A stretch of 64,000 nt of DNA from Usitatibacter palustris. GTDB lineage: Bacteria; Pseudomonadota; Gammaproteobacteria; Burkholderiales; Usitatibacteraceae. Below the pieces are notes generated by a model, which was not told the origin of the DNA, did not search any database, and saw only the letters and a program-made list of their open reading frames with translations. The translations under genes were made by a program, and so were the position numbers. Within the stretch, counting starts at the first letter, position 1; every line of letters begins with the position of its first letter. The stretch spans positions 2,604,001 to 2,668,000 of the forward strand of contig NZ_CP053073.1 in assembly GCF_013003985.1 (NCBI RefSeq), read 5' to 3'. Below are positions 31,450-38,873 of the stretch, in pieces.

Positions 31450-32348
31450 GCGGGTTTGCGGACCTTGAGCCGCTTCTCGTAGGCCTCGCGCGCGATCGCG
31501 CAGTCTTCGAGGAACGCCGGCAACTCTTCGAGCGTGAGGGCCTGGCCCGCATCGACCAGCGCCTTCGAGGGCTCCGGATGGATGTCGGTGAGCACGAGGT
31601 TCGCACCCGAGATGATTCCCTGCGCGGCGACGTGGAAGACATCGAGCAGGCCGTCGGGTGCGACGTCGTGCGTGCCCACCGAGTGCGACGGATCGATGCA
31701 CACCGGCATGCGGGTCATGCGCTTCACGACCGGAACATGGCCGAAGTCGATCAGGTTGCGATGCGGGTCGCCGAAGTTGGTCTTCATTCCGCGCAGGCAG
31801 AAGACGATGTCGCGGTTGCCGGCGGATGCGACGTACTCGGCCGCGAGCAGCGACTCGTGCAGCGTGATGCCGAAGCCGCGCTTCAACAGGATCGGGAAGT
31901 CGCGCTGGCTGCCGACGGTCTTCAGCAGCTCGAAGTTCTGCGTGTTGCGCGTGCCGATCTGCAGCATGACGCCGGTCGCATCCCCGGTCTGGCGAAGCGC
32001 TTCGCGAATCTCGTCGACGTGCGCATCGTGCGTGACTTCCATCGAGATCACGCGAATGCCGTACTTGCCGGCGAGCTCGAACACGTACGGCAGGCATTGC
32101 TTGCCGTAACCCTGGAACGAATACGGGCTGGTGCGCGGCTTGTACGCACCCATGCGCGCGCACACCTGGCCGGCATCCTTGAGCGCCTTGAACGTCTGTT
32201 CGACGAACTCGCGCGTGTCCACCGCGTTGAGGCCGGCGACGACGTGGAAGCAGTCCTGGTCGAACGCGACGCCTTTGTATTCGAAGCGAATGGATGCATC
32301 GTTCCCGGGCCGGCGCCCGAGGATGCGGAATTCGTCGGCCTTGGCCAT
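31446..32348 (-). CDS. Type I-beta DAHP/KDO8P synthase family protein, divergent
   Basis: A 300-residue TIM-barrel protein of the DAHP/KDO8P synthase family (short, AroA-like). KPRTSPYSFQG (70-80), QIGTRNTQNFELL, LLKRGFG and DPSHS (219-223) are conserved. The usual GPCSVES at the barrel start reads GLNAVDT, so the metal-ligand cysteine is replaced by Asn41. The usual EVHP glutamate reads Asp255 (TDIHPEP). Asn at the Cys position is what metal-independent KDO8P synthases carry, so the protein may be metal-independent, altered in substrate, or regulatory. Start ATG at 32348 shares one base with the stop of aroG copy 2. Confidence 0.8.
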   Translation of the reverse strand: MAKADEFRILGRRPGNDASIRFEYKGVAFDQDCFHVVAGLNAVDTREFVEQTFKALKDAGQVCARMGAYKPRTSPYSFQGYGKQCLPYVFELAGKYGIRVISMEVTHDAHVDEIREALRQTGDATGVMLQIGTRNTQNFELLKTVGSQRDFPILLKRGFGITLHESLLAAEYVASAGNRDIVFCLRGMKTNFGDPHRNLIDFGHVPVVKRMTRMPVCIDPSHSVGTHDVAPDGLLDVFHVAAQGIISGANLVLTDIHPEPSKALVDAGQALTLEELPAFLEDCAIAREAYEKRLKVRKPA

Positions 32349-33478
32349 TACTCGTCGCGCTGCGCCAGGCGGCGCTTGCGCACGCCCTCGGCGAGCGTGG
32401 CGAGGAGCGTGGTGGTGTCGTCCCAGCCGATGCACGCGTCCGTGATCGACACGCCATGGACGAGCGGCTTGCCCGGCACGAGGTCCTGGCGGCCGGAATT
32501 GAGATGGCTCTCGACCATCACGCCGACGATGCGCTCGTCGCCCGCCGCGAGCTGCGCGGCGATATCCGCGCCGACCTCGACCTGCTTCTGGTACTGCTTC
32601 GAGGAATTCGCGTGCGAGAAATCGACCATCAATCGCGTGGCGAGGCCCGCGTTCGCGAGTTCCTTCGCAGCCGCATCGACGCTCGCGGCGTCGTAGTTCG
32701 GCGTCTTGCCGCCGCGCAGGATCACGTGGCAGTCCTCGTTGCCCGCGGTCTCGAAGATCGCGGCCTGCCCGGTCTTGGTCATCCCCATGAAGGCGTGGGG
32801 CGCGGCCGCGGCGCGCAGCGCATCGACGGCCACGCGCACCGAACCGTCCGTGCCGTTCTTGAATCCGACCGGGCACGACAGGCCCGAGGCGAGCTGGCGA
32901 TGCGATTGCGATTCCGTGGTGCGCGCGCCTATCGCACCCCAGCTGATGAGGTCCGAGATGTACTGCGGCGAAAGGAGATCGAGGAACTCGGTGCCCGCGG
33001 GCAATCCGAGACGATTCACCTCGAGCAGGAGGCTTCGCGCGAGGCGCAGGCCCTCGTTGATCGCGAAGGTGCCGTCGAGATGCGGATCGTTGATGAAGCC
33101 CTTCCAGCCGACGGTCGTGCGCGGCTTCTCGAAATACACGCGCATCACGATGAGCAGGTCGGCTTCGTAGCGCAGCGCTTCGGCCCGCAGGCGCCGTGCG
33201 TATTCCATCGCGGCCTCGGCGTCGTGGATCGAGCACGGGCCGACGATGGCGAGCAGGCGATCATCCCCGCCATGGAGCACGCGGTGGATCGACTGGCGGC
33301 CGGCGGCGACCGTTGCGAGTGCCACGTCGTCGGCGGGCAACGTCTCGTGCAGCAACTGCGGCGCCATGAGCGCACGAATGCCGGTGATGCGTAGGTCGTC
33401 GGTTGGGGTCAGGTTCGCAGGTTCTTGTTGCCCTTCGCGAACCTGACCCCCGATTTTCCGAATTTTCATATCACTCAT
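32348..33478 (-). CDS. aroG: 3-deoxy-7-phosphoheptulonate synthase (AroG type), copy 2
   Basis: A 376-residue type I-alpha DAHP synthase condensing PEP and erythrose-4-phosphate, first step of the shikimate pathway. GPCSIHD (metal Cys82), MRVYFEKPRTTVGWKGFINDP (in parts), SWGAIGARTTESQ and DFSHANSSKQ are intact. The N-terminus is about 19 residues longer than in copy 1. Residues 10-25 are encoded by a GGGGTCAGGTTCGC palindrome (33405-33450), after which TDDLRI aligns with the normal start of the family. The ATG at 33478 overlaps the copy 1 stop by 8 bp and has AGGA upstream; a Met four codons later is possible. Confidence 0.93.
   Translation of the reverse strand: MSDMKIRKIGGQVREGQQEPANLTPTDDLRITGIRALMAPQLLHETLPADDVALATVAAGRQSIHRVLHGGDDRLLAIVGPCSIHDAEAAMEYARRLRAEALRYEADLLIVMRVYFEKPRTTVGWKGFINDPHLDGTFAINEGLRLARSLLLEVNRLGLPAGTEFLDLLSPQYISDLISWGAIGARTTESQSHRQLASGLSCPVGFKNGTDGSVRVAVDALRAAAAPHAFMGMTKTGQAAIFETAGNEDCHVILRGGKTPNYDAASVDAAAKELANAGLATRLMVDFSHANSSKQYQKQVEVGADIAAQLAAGDERIVGVMVESHLNSGRQDLVPGKPLVHGVSITDACIGWDDTTTLLATLAEGVRKRRLAQRDE
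33405..33450. repeat. REP-like palindrome inside aroG copy 2
   Basis: Perfect 14-base inverted arms GGGGTCAGGTTCGC (33405-33418) and its complement (33437-33450) around an 18-base centre. The arm type resembles the GGGG...CCCC palindrome at 26358-26453. The repeat lies inside the coding sequence and stays in frame, adding about 16 codons to the N-terminus. Confidence 0.8.
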
Positions 33479-34538
33479 CGCGCGCAATCCTGCGGCGGCG
33501 CACGCCATCGGCGAGCACGTCGAGCAGCTTCACCGTGTCCGCCCAGCCGATGCAGGCATCGGTGATCGACACGCCATACTCGAGCGCCTTGCCGGGAACG
33601 AGGTCCTGCCGCCCCGGGTTGATGTGGCTCTCGACCATCACGCCGACGATGCGCTCCTCGCCCGCTCCGAGCTGGTTCGCGACATCGACGCCGACGTCCA
33701 TCTGGCGCTGGTACTGCTTCGAGGAATTTGCGTGCGAGAAATCGACCATGAGGCGCTGCGCGAGACCCGAGGACGCGAGCTCCTTGCACGCCAACTCCAC
33801 ACTCGCCGCATCGTAGTTCGGCGTCTTGCCGCCGCGCAGGATCGCGTGGCAGTCCTCGTTGCCCGCGGTCTTGAACATCGCGACGTGGCCCGACTTGGTG
33901 ACCGAGATGAAATGGTGGCGCGCGGAAGCCGCCTTGATCGCGTCGACCGCGATGCGCACGTTGCCGTCCGTGCCGTTCTTGAAGCCCACGGGGCACGACA
34001 GGCCCGAGGCGAGCTGGCGATGCGATTGCGATTCCGTGGTGCGCGCACCGATCGCGCCCCAGCTGATGAGGTCGGCGATGTACTGCGGCGAGATGAGGTC
34101 GAGGAACTCCGTGCCGCACGGCACGCCCTGGTTGTTGATGTCGAGCAGGAGCTTCCGCGCGAGCCGCAGGCCCTCGTTCATGTCGAACGTGTCGTTGAGG
34201 TGAGGGTCGTTGATGAGCCCCTTCCAGCCGACGGTGGTGCGCGGCTTTTCGAAGTACACGCGCATCACGATCGAGAGGTCGGCGCGCAGGCGCTCGCGCT
34301 CGGCCTTCAGGCGCGCGGCGTATTCGAGCGCGGCCTTCGAATCGTGGATCGAGCACGGGCCGACCACGACCAGCAGGCGGTCGTCGGCCGCGCGCAGGAT
34401 GTCGTGGATGCTGCGGCGCGCTTCGAAGGTGGTGGCTTCCGTCGCCTCGTTGGCGGGCAGCTCGCGCATGACCTGCATGGGCGCGAGCAGCTCGTCTCCC
34501 TGCTCGATGCGGACGTCGTCGGTACGGTAGTGGGTCAC
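33471..34538 (-). CDS. aroG: 3-deoxy-7-phosphoheptulonate synthase (AroG type), copy 1
   Basis: A 355-residue type I-alpha DAHP synthase close to E. coli AroG in length and layout: TDDVRI at residues 6-11, GPCSIHD (Cys62), the PEP/E4P-binding blocks KPRTTVGWKGLINDPH, GARTTESQ, KNGTDG, GGKTPNYDA and DFSHANSSKQ, and a final DACIGWADT. It is the first structural gene after the attenuator. The start is a GTG at 34538, 12 bases after the end of the terminator T-run. A five-codon ATG frame (MKSES, stop) overlaps this start as GTGA and may couple ribosome entry. Confidence 0.96.
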   Translation of the reverse strand: MTHYRTDDVRIEQGDELLAPMQVMRELPANEATEATTFEARRSIHDILRAADDRLLVVVGPCSIHDSKAALEYAARLKAERERLRADLSIVMRVYFEKPRTTVGWKGLINDPHLNDTFDMNEGLRLARKLLLDINNQGVPCGTEFLDLISPQYIADLISWGAIGARTTESQSHRQLASGLSCPVGFKNGTDGNVRIAVDAIKAASARHHFISVTKSGHVAMFKTAGNEDCHAILRGGKTPNYDAASVELACKELASSGLAQRLMVDFSHANSSKQYQRQMDVGVDVANQLGAGEERIVGVMVESHINPGRQDLVPGKALEYGVSITDACIGWADTVKLLDVLADGVRRRRIARDE

Positions 34539-34550
34539 GATTCACTCTTC

Positions 34551-34586
34551 ATAAAACAAAAACCGCCAGTCGGCGGCTGGCGGTTT
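34551..34586 (-). terminator. Attenuator terminator before aroG
   Basis: On the minus strand a 10-bp stem AAACCGCCAG / CTGGCGGTTT (34577-34586 and 34560-34569) with a 7-base loop, followed by TTTGTTTTAT. It lies between the leader peptide stop (30 nt upstream) and the aroG start, so it acts on transcripts entering the operon. The 5' arm CCGCCAGC can instead pair with GCTGGCGG inside the leader peptide gene (34630-34637), an 8-bp antiterminator. That is the classic mutually exclusive pair of an amino-acid attenuator. Confidence 0.85.
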
Positions 34587-34615
34587 GCGGGGATCGCGTT
34601 TCCTTGCGGTTCGCG

Positions 34616-34684
34616 TTACTTCCTCCCGGCCGCCAGCAGCGTGGGATACCAGAACCAAAAGAAGTAAGGCGCGGTGCGAAGCAT
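34616..34684 (-). CDS. Aromatic amino acid leader peptide of the aroG operon
   Basis: A 22-residue frame (ATG at 34684, TAA at 34616-34618) starting MLRTAP and then carrying seven aromatic codons in a row, YFFWFWY (residues 7-13), followed by PTLLAAGRK. All three aromatic amino acids that inhibit or repress DAHP synthesis are represented, with two Tyr, three Phe and two Trp codons. Codons 17-19 contain the antiterminator arm GCTGGCGG. Lack of any charged aromatic tRNA should stall the ribosome before this arm. A ribosome that reaches the stop would cover it and let the terminator form. The start has no Shine-Dalgarno and may be leaderless. Confidence 0.88.
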   Translation of the reverse strand: MLRTAPYFFWFWYPTLLAAGRK

Positions 34685-34691
34685 GCGAAGA

Positions 34692-34697
34692 ATGGTA
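34692..34697 (-). promoter_or_regulatory. Candidate -10 of the aroG leader transcript
   Basis: TACCAT on the minus strand, seven bases before the leader peptide ATG and preceded by TGC (extended -10 like). Transcription from it would start at or beside the ATG. No good -35 is seen in the GC-rich upstream bases, so the call is tentative. Confidence 0.4.
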
Positions 34698-34737
34698 GCA
34701 CAGGGCCCCACCCGCTCGCCGCGTGCGCGGGGGCCGA

Positions 34738-34743
34738 TATACT
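34738..34743 (+). promoter_or_regulatory. Candidate -10 of the divergent small gene
   Basis: TATACT, six bases before the ATG at 34750, with no ribosome site between. It diverges from the aroG leader promoter about 40 bp away. A leaderless transcript is implied. Confidence 0.45.
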
Positions 34744-34749
34744 GGCTGC

Positions 34750-35097
34750 ATGCGCACCCTCCTCCTCGCCGTCGCCGCCTGCTTCGCCTTCCACGCCCAC
34801 GCCGCGGATGAACCGAAGAAGCCACCCGTGACCCTCGACTTCCGCCTCGAGCCGGGCAAGATTCATGAAGAGTGCATGAAGCTCGCCAAGGACCAGGCCA
34901 AGCGGTTCGAATGGACGTCCGATACGAACATCGACTTCAACGTCCACTATCACAAGGGCCAGGAAGCGTTCTATCCGTTCAAGGCAAACAACCGCAAGGC
35001 GGCGAAGGCGCGTTTCGTGGCCGACCATGCCGACGAATACTGCTGGATGTGGATCGCGAAGAAGGAGCCGGCCACGGTGCGTGGCTCGATCAAGTAG
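34750..35097 (+). CDS. Small periplasmic protein of unknown function
   Basis: A 115-residue protein with a signal peptide (first about 18 residues, ending HAHA). I do not recognise a named family. The mature part has FRLEPGKIHEECMKLAK, a central NVHYHKGQEAFYPFK and a late DEYCWMWIAK, with one Cys in each half that could form a disulfide. The pattern suggests a compact beta-rich periplasmic domain. A TATACT box six bases upstream supports the ATG at 34750. Divergent from the aroG leader. Confidence 0.7.
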   Translation: MRTLLLAVAACFAFHAHAADEPKKPPVTLDFRLEPGKIHEECMKLAKDQAKRFEWTSDTNIDFNVHYHKGQEAFYPFKANNRKAAKARFVADHADEYCWMWIAKKEPATVRGSIK

Positions 35098-35175
35098 CCT
35101 CGGGCAGGTGATAGACTTCTTGCGGCACCTGGCGCCTATGTCGGCACCAGCAAAAAATACAAAGGGGGAATGTCC

Positions 35176-35562
35176 ATGTTCATGCGCGTCGTCGTCGGAA
35201 TCGGTGTCGTCGTCGGTTTGATCGCTTGCACCGTCGTCCCCCTCAACAATGTAGAGAACGCCGCCCTCGTCACCGCCAGTGGCAAGACGCCCACGGCGAC
35301 GGCCGTTCGCGGCGCCATCGTGCAGGCGGGCGCGGGGCTGGGCTGGGTCATGACGGATGTGAAGCCCGGCGTCCTCCAGGCCACGCTCAACCTGCGCACG
35401 CATTCGGCGGTCGTCGAGATCCCGTATACGCCCACGTCGTTCAGCATCGTCTACAAGTCGAGCACCAACCTCGACGCGGGCAACGGCCAGATCCACAAGA
35501 ACTACAACGGCTGGATCCAGAACCTTCAGCGCGACATCAAGGCGCGCGTTTCGGCCCTCTAA
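35176..35562 (+). CDS. Small lipoprotein of unknown function
   Basis: A 128-residue protein with a short signal peptide and lipobox GLIAC (Cys18 from this start). The mature part TVVPLNNVENAALV continues into a small alpha/beta-like domain with SFSIVYKSSTNLD and ends NYNGWIQNLQRDIKARV. Three ATGs lie close together; the second (35176) is best spaced from AAAGGGGG. It lies 30 bp before the aryl-polyene-like cluster and may share its transcript. Function unknown. Confidence 0.7.
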   Translation: MFMRVVVGIGVVVGLIACTVVPLNNVENAALVTASGKTPTATAVRGAIVQAGAGLGWVMTDVKPGVLQATLNLRTHSAVVEIPYTPTSFSIVYKSSTNLDAGNGQIHKNYNGWIQNLQRDIKARVSAL

Positions 35563-35591
35563 CTTTCGTCGCCGCGCACCCGACCTTCGCC

Positions 35592-35861
35592 ATGGACCAC
35601 ACCATCGACATCGAGCAGGAGCTCGCCAGCCTGCTCGTGGAGACGCTGCACCTCGAGGGTGTGGCCGCGAACCAGATCGATCCCGTGGCGCCGTTGTTCG
35701 GCGAGGGGCTCGGCCTCGATTCGCTCGACATGCTCGAGCTGTCGATGGCGATCGAACAGAAATACGGCATCAAGCTGCGCTCGGACGACCCGGACAACCG
35801 CACGATCTTCGCGTCGTTGCGCAGCCTTGGCCAGTATGTCCAGAAGAACGGCCGGGCCTGA
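35592..35861 (+). CDS. Acyl carrier protein of aryl-polyene-like cluster
   Basis: An 89-residue carrier protein. The phosphopantetheine serine lies in GLGLDSLDMLEL, at about residue 39. Helix 2 and helix 3 (MAIEQKYGIKL) are typical. It carries the growing chain for the ketosynthase and dehydratases encoded downstream. Most aryl polyene clusters have two ACPs; only this one is present. Its 3' end overlaps the next gene by 26 bp. Confidence 0.9.
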   Translation: MDHTIDIEQELASLLVETLHLEGVAANQIDPVAPLFGEGLGLDSLDMLELSMAIEQKYGIKLRSDDPDNRTIFASLRSLGQYVQKNGRA

Positions 35862-37983
35862 GTCCGGCCTCCAGATCCCCGCACTCCGCCCACTGCTCCG
35901 CTGGACACTGCTCGCGCTAGGCGCGGCGTATGTCCTCGCGTCACTCGCCGGACTGCGGCTCGATCGCGCCGCACTTCCGTGGCTCGCGTACCTGCCGCCG
36001 CTCGCGGGCTTTGCCTTCATGGCGGCCGTCTTTGCGTCCACGTTGCGCGCAGGCTCGGAGCCGCTGGTCACGCGGGTCGCGCGCCGGGAACATCCGCGGC
36101 TTCCTGACGAGCTCCGGTCGTACACGCGATCGCTCACCGCGACCTGGGCAGCCATGTTCGTGGCCCTCCTCATCGTGGGGATCGTGCTCGCATTCGCGAC
36201 GCCCTTCCCCGCCTGGGCGCGCGGGATCCAGGCACTGGCCGTCGTCGTGCCCGCGATTCTCTTTCTCGGCGAGCATCGCTATCGCTGCGCGCGCTTTCCC
36301 CAGTACACCCATGCCTCGCCGCTACGCCTCTTCCTGAACATCGTCGCCGTGATGAAGGACTTCGCCACGGGCGCGCGGGCCACGAAGCTTCCCTTGCTCA
36401 CCTGCTCCTCGCTCGCCGCGCCGCTGCTGATCGATGCGCGCGACCCGGTGAGCGTGGAGCGCTACCTCGGGCAGGTGCGCGCGCTCGCCGCCGCGCTTCC
36501 TGAAGACGCGCCGGTCATCAACCTGTGCGAGTCGCGCCACGGATTCCTCGTCGCGTTCGGCGCGGCCCTTTCCGGCGCGCGCGTTTCGCTGCTGCCGCCG
36601 GGCCAGGCGCGCGGCGACTGGGAGAGGCTGCTCGCGTCGCATCCGGGCGCGATCATTCTTGGCGACCCGCCGCCGCAGGATGTTCGCGCGTCGCATCTCG
36701 ATGTCCGGCCCTACCTCGGGCTCGATGTCCGCAGCCGCGAGATTCCCCTCATCGACGCGGACCGCCCGGCGGCGATCCTCTTCACCTCCGGCAGCACCGG
36801 AGAGCCGGTCGGCCATGTGAAAACCTGGGCGCAACTCTGGAACGGGGCCGAGGCGTGGGCCCAGGCATTGGGTTGGAGCGGCGCCGATTCCATCGCGATC
36901 ATCGGCAGCATTCCGCCGCAACACATGTTCGGCCTCGAGGCGACGGTCGCGCTGCCCTTCCGGATGGGTGTGCCGATTCATGCCCACAAGCCGCTGCTGC
37001 CCGCCGACGTGGAAGGCGCGCTGCGGGACGGCGCCTACTCTTATTGGTGGATGACCACGCCCATCCACCTGCGCACGTCGCTCGCCTCGAGTGCGGGCAT
37101 TGCGCGATCCGGCGGCATCGTCTCGTCCACCATGAGCCTTGCGCCGGCAATCGCGAAGGCAGCCGAGGCACGCTGGGGCACGGCGGTGTTCGAGATCTAC
37201 GGGTCGACCGAGACCGGCGCGATGGCCGTTCGTCGTCCGTCGGCCGATCCGCGCTGGGCGCCGCTCGCGGGACTTACGCTCGTTCCTGGGCCCGAGTCCG
37301 TGCGCGTCGAGGGCGAGCGTCTTGGCGAGCCGGTCACGGTGCACGACCTGCTCGAGTTCGAATCCGACGGACGCTTTCACTGGAAAGGACGCGCGGCCGA
37401 TGTCGTGAAGGTCGCCGGCAAGCGCGCGTCGATCTCCGCGCTCGACCGCCGCCTGCTCGAGATCGAAGGGGTGGAGGACGGCGCGTGGTATGCGCCGGAA
37501 GCTTCCGACGGCGAAGTCCGGCGGCTCGTGGCCTTCTACGTTTCCGAAAAGGTCGAGCCCGAGACCGTGACCGAATGCCTGCGCCGCGAAGTGGACGCGG
37601 TCTTCATGCCGCGCCCGCTGGTGCGCGTCGCGCGGCTGCCGCGCAACGCCAACGGCAAGCTCACCCGAGCCGCGCTCGCGGCGCTCGTCGAGCAGTCGCA
37701 TTCGCCCGAGCGCTTCACGATCGCACATGACCACCCCGCGATGGCGGGCCACTTCCCCGGCCAGCCGATCGTGCCGGGCGCGCTCATCCTCGGCCGCGTG
37801 GCCGACGTGCTTCGCGCGCGCTTCGCCCAGCGCCCCGGCACGCTCGCGACCGCGCGCTTCCATGCGCCCCTCGCACCGGGCGAATCGGTGCTGGTGGAGG
37901 CGCACCGCGAGGGCGCGCGTGTCGGCTTCGAGGTGAAGCGCGGCGAGACGCTCGTCGCGAGCGGCACGTGGAGGCTCGAATGA
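35836..37983 (+). CDS. Fusion: COG4648 membrane domain + AMP-ligase + ApeI-like dehydratase
   Basis: A 715-residue protein of three parts that are normally separate genes in aryl polyene clusters. Residues 1 to about 180 form a membrane domain with four hydrophobic helices like COG4648 proteins. Residues about 190-615 form an acyl/aryl-AMP ligase with A3 motif TSGSTGEP near 315, YGSTETG near 455 and NANGKLT near 604. Residues about 625-715 form a hotdog dehydratase with HFPGQPIVPGAL. Likely it activates the starter acid, loads the ACP and dehydrates intermediates. The ATG at 35836 overlaps the ACP gene in another frame. The frame is open throughout, so this is a true fusion. Confidence 0.85.
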   Translation: MSRRTAGPESGLQIPALRPLLRWTLLALGAAYVLASLAGLRLDRAALPWLAYLPPLAGFAFMAAVFASTLRAGSEPLVTRVARREHPRLPDELRSYTRSLTATWAAMFVALLIVGIVLAFATPFPAWARGIQALAVVVPAILFLGEHRYRCARFPQYTHASPLRLFLNIVAVMKDFATGARATKLPLLTCSSLAAPLLIDARDPVSVERYLGQVRALAAALPEDAPVINLCESRHGFLVAFGAALSGARVSLLPPGQARGDWERLLASHPGAIILGDPPPQDVRASHLDVRPYLGLDVRSREIPLIDADRPAAILFTSGSTGEPVGHVKTWAQLWNGAEAWAQALGWSGADSIAIIGSIPPQHMFGLEATVALPFRMGVPIHAHKPLLPADVEGALRDGAYSYWWMTTPIHLRTSLASSAGIARSGGIVSSTMSLAPAIAKAAEARWGTAVFEIYGSTETGAMAVRRPSADPRWAPLAGLTLVPGPESVRVEGERLGEPVTVHDLLEFESDGRFHWKGRAADVVKVAGKRASISALDRRLLEIEGVEDGAWYAPEASDGEVRRLVAFYVSEKVEPETVTECLRREVDAVFMPRPLVRVARLPRNANGKLTRAALAALVEQSHSPERFTIAHDHPAMAGHFPGQPIVPGALILGRVADVLRARFAQRPGTLATARFHAPLAPGESVLVEAHREGARVGFEVKRGETLVASGTWRLE

Positions 37984-38873
37984 GTACCGCCTGGCGCGCG
38001 CGTCCGGAACGCAGCACGCCCTTCGTGGTGCGCGCGGGCATCGCGGTCGCCCTGTACGGCGGACGCGCCGCGATCCGCGCGGCGGCCTGGGTGGGCTGCC
38101 TCTATTTCCTCGCCACCGCTCCCGAGACCCGCGCGGCATCCCGGGAATTCCTCACGCGCGCTCTCGGCAAGCCTGCGGGACTGCGCCAGGTCCTCGCGCA
38201 CCTGCATTGCTTCGGGACCACGCTCGTCGATCGCGCGTATCTCCTCACCGGGCAGCACGACCGCTTCCACGTCGAGGTCGAAAACGAGCAGGTCCTTCGC
38301 GAGAGCCTCGCGCTCGGTCGGGGCTGCCTGCTCTTCGGATCGCACCTCGGAAGCTTCGAGATGCTGGGCGTGGTGGGCAGCGTAGCGAAGGGCCTGCCGG
38401 TGAACGTCGTGATGAACGTCGACGAGAACTCCAACATCCACCGCCTGCTCGCGGAGAAGGGCGGCGGCCTGCCCTACCGCGTCATCGCGCTGGGCTCGCC
38501 CGGTGCGATGATGGCCGTGCGCGAATGCCTCGAGCGCGGCGAGATCGTGGGACTGCTCGTCGATCGCGTCTACGGTACCGAGCAGACTTGCGCGCTGCCC
38601 TTCTTCGGGACGCCGGCGCCATTCTCGCTCGCACCCTTCCAGCTCGCGCGCATCACCGGGGCGCCGGTCGTGATGGCCTTCGCGATCTTCGAGGGCGGCC
38701 AGCGCTACCGCGTGAGCTTCACGCCGCTCGCCGCGCGCATCGAGCGCGAAGCCGGTGCGCCCTGCGACGGCCTGTCCCCGTGGATGCAGCAGTACGTCGA
38801 TGAGCTCGAGCGCCGCGCGCGCGCCGCCCCCTTCAACTGGTTCAACTTCTACGACTACTGGGCCTCGCGATGA
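37980..38873 (+). CDS. LpxL-family acyltransferase of the aryl-polyene-like cluster
   Basis: A 297-residue membrane-anchored lysophospholipid/lipid A-type acyltransferase. One hydrophobic helix lies at about residues 20-45. The catalytic H(x)4-D/E type motif appears as GSHLGSFE near residue 120, then LVDRVYGTEQ and PVVMAFAIFEGG. It probably transfers the finished polyene acyl chain to a lipid or glycolipid head group. The start overlaps the fusion gene stop as ATGA and the stop overlaps the LolA-like gene as ATGA. Confidence 0.85.
   Translation: MSTAWRARPERSTPFVVRAGIAVALYGGRAAIRAAAWVGCLYFLATAPETRAASREFLTRALGKPAGLRQVLAHLHCFGTTLVDRAYLLTGQHDRFHVEVENEQVLRESLALGRGCLLFGSHLGSFEMLGVVGSVAKGLPVNVVMNVDENSNIHRLLAEKGGGLPYRVIALGSPGAMMAVRECLERGEIVGLLVDRVYGTEQTCALPFFGTPAPFSLAPFQLARITGAPVVMAFAIFEGGQRYRVSFTPLAARIEREAGAPCDGLSPWMQQYVDELERRARAAPFNWFNFYDYWASR

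Noticed and set aside
34723..34749. Upstream GTG start for the small periplasmic protein.
   Set aside because: It would place ten residues before the signal peptide and lies upstream of the TATACT box; the ATG at 34750 fits better.
34542..34859. A 105-codon minus-strand frame spanning the aroG leader in another frame.
   Set aside because: It is read out of frame with the aromatic codons, crosses the terminator and has no recognisable domain; the 22-codon leader explains the region better.
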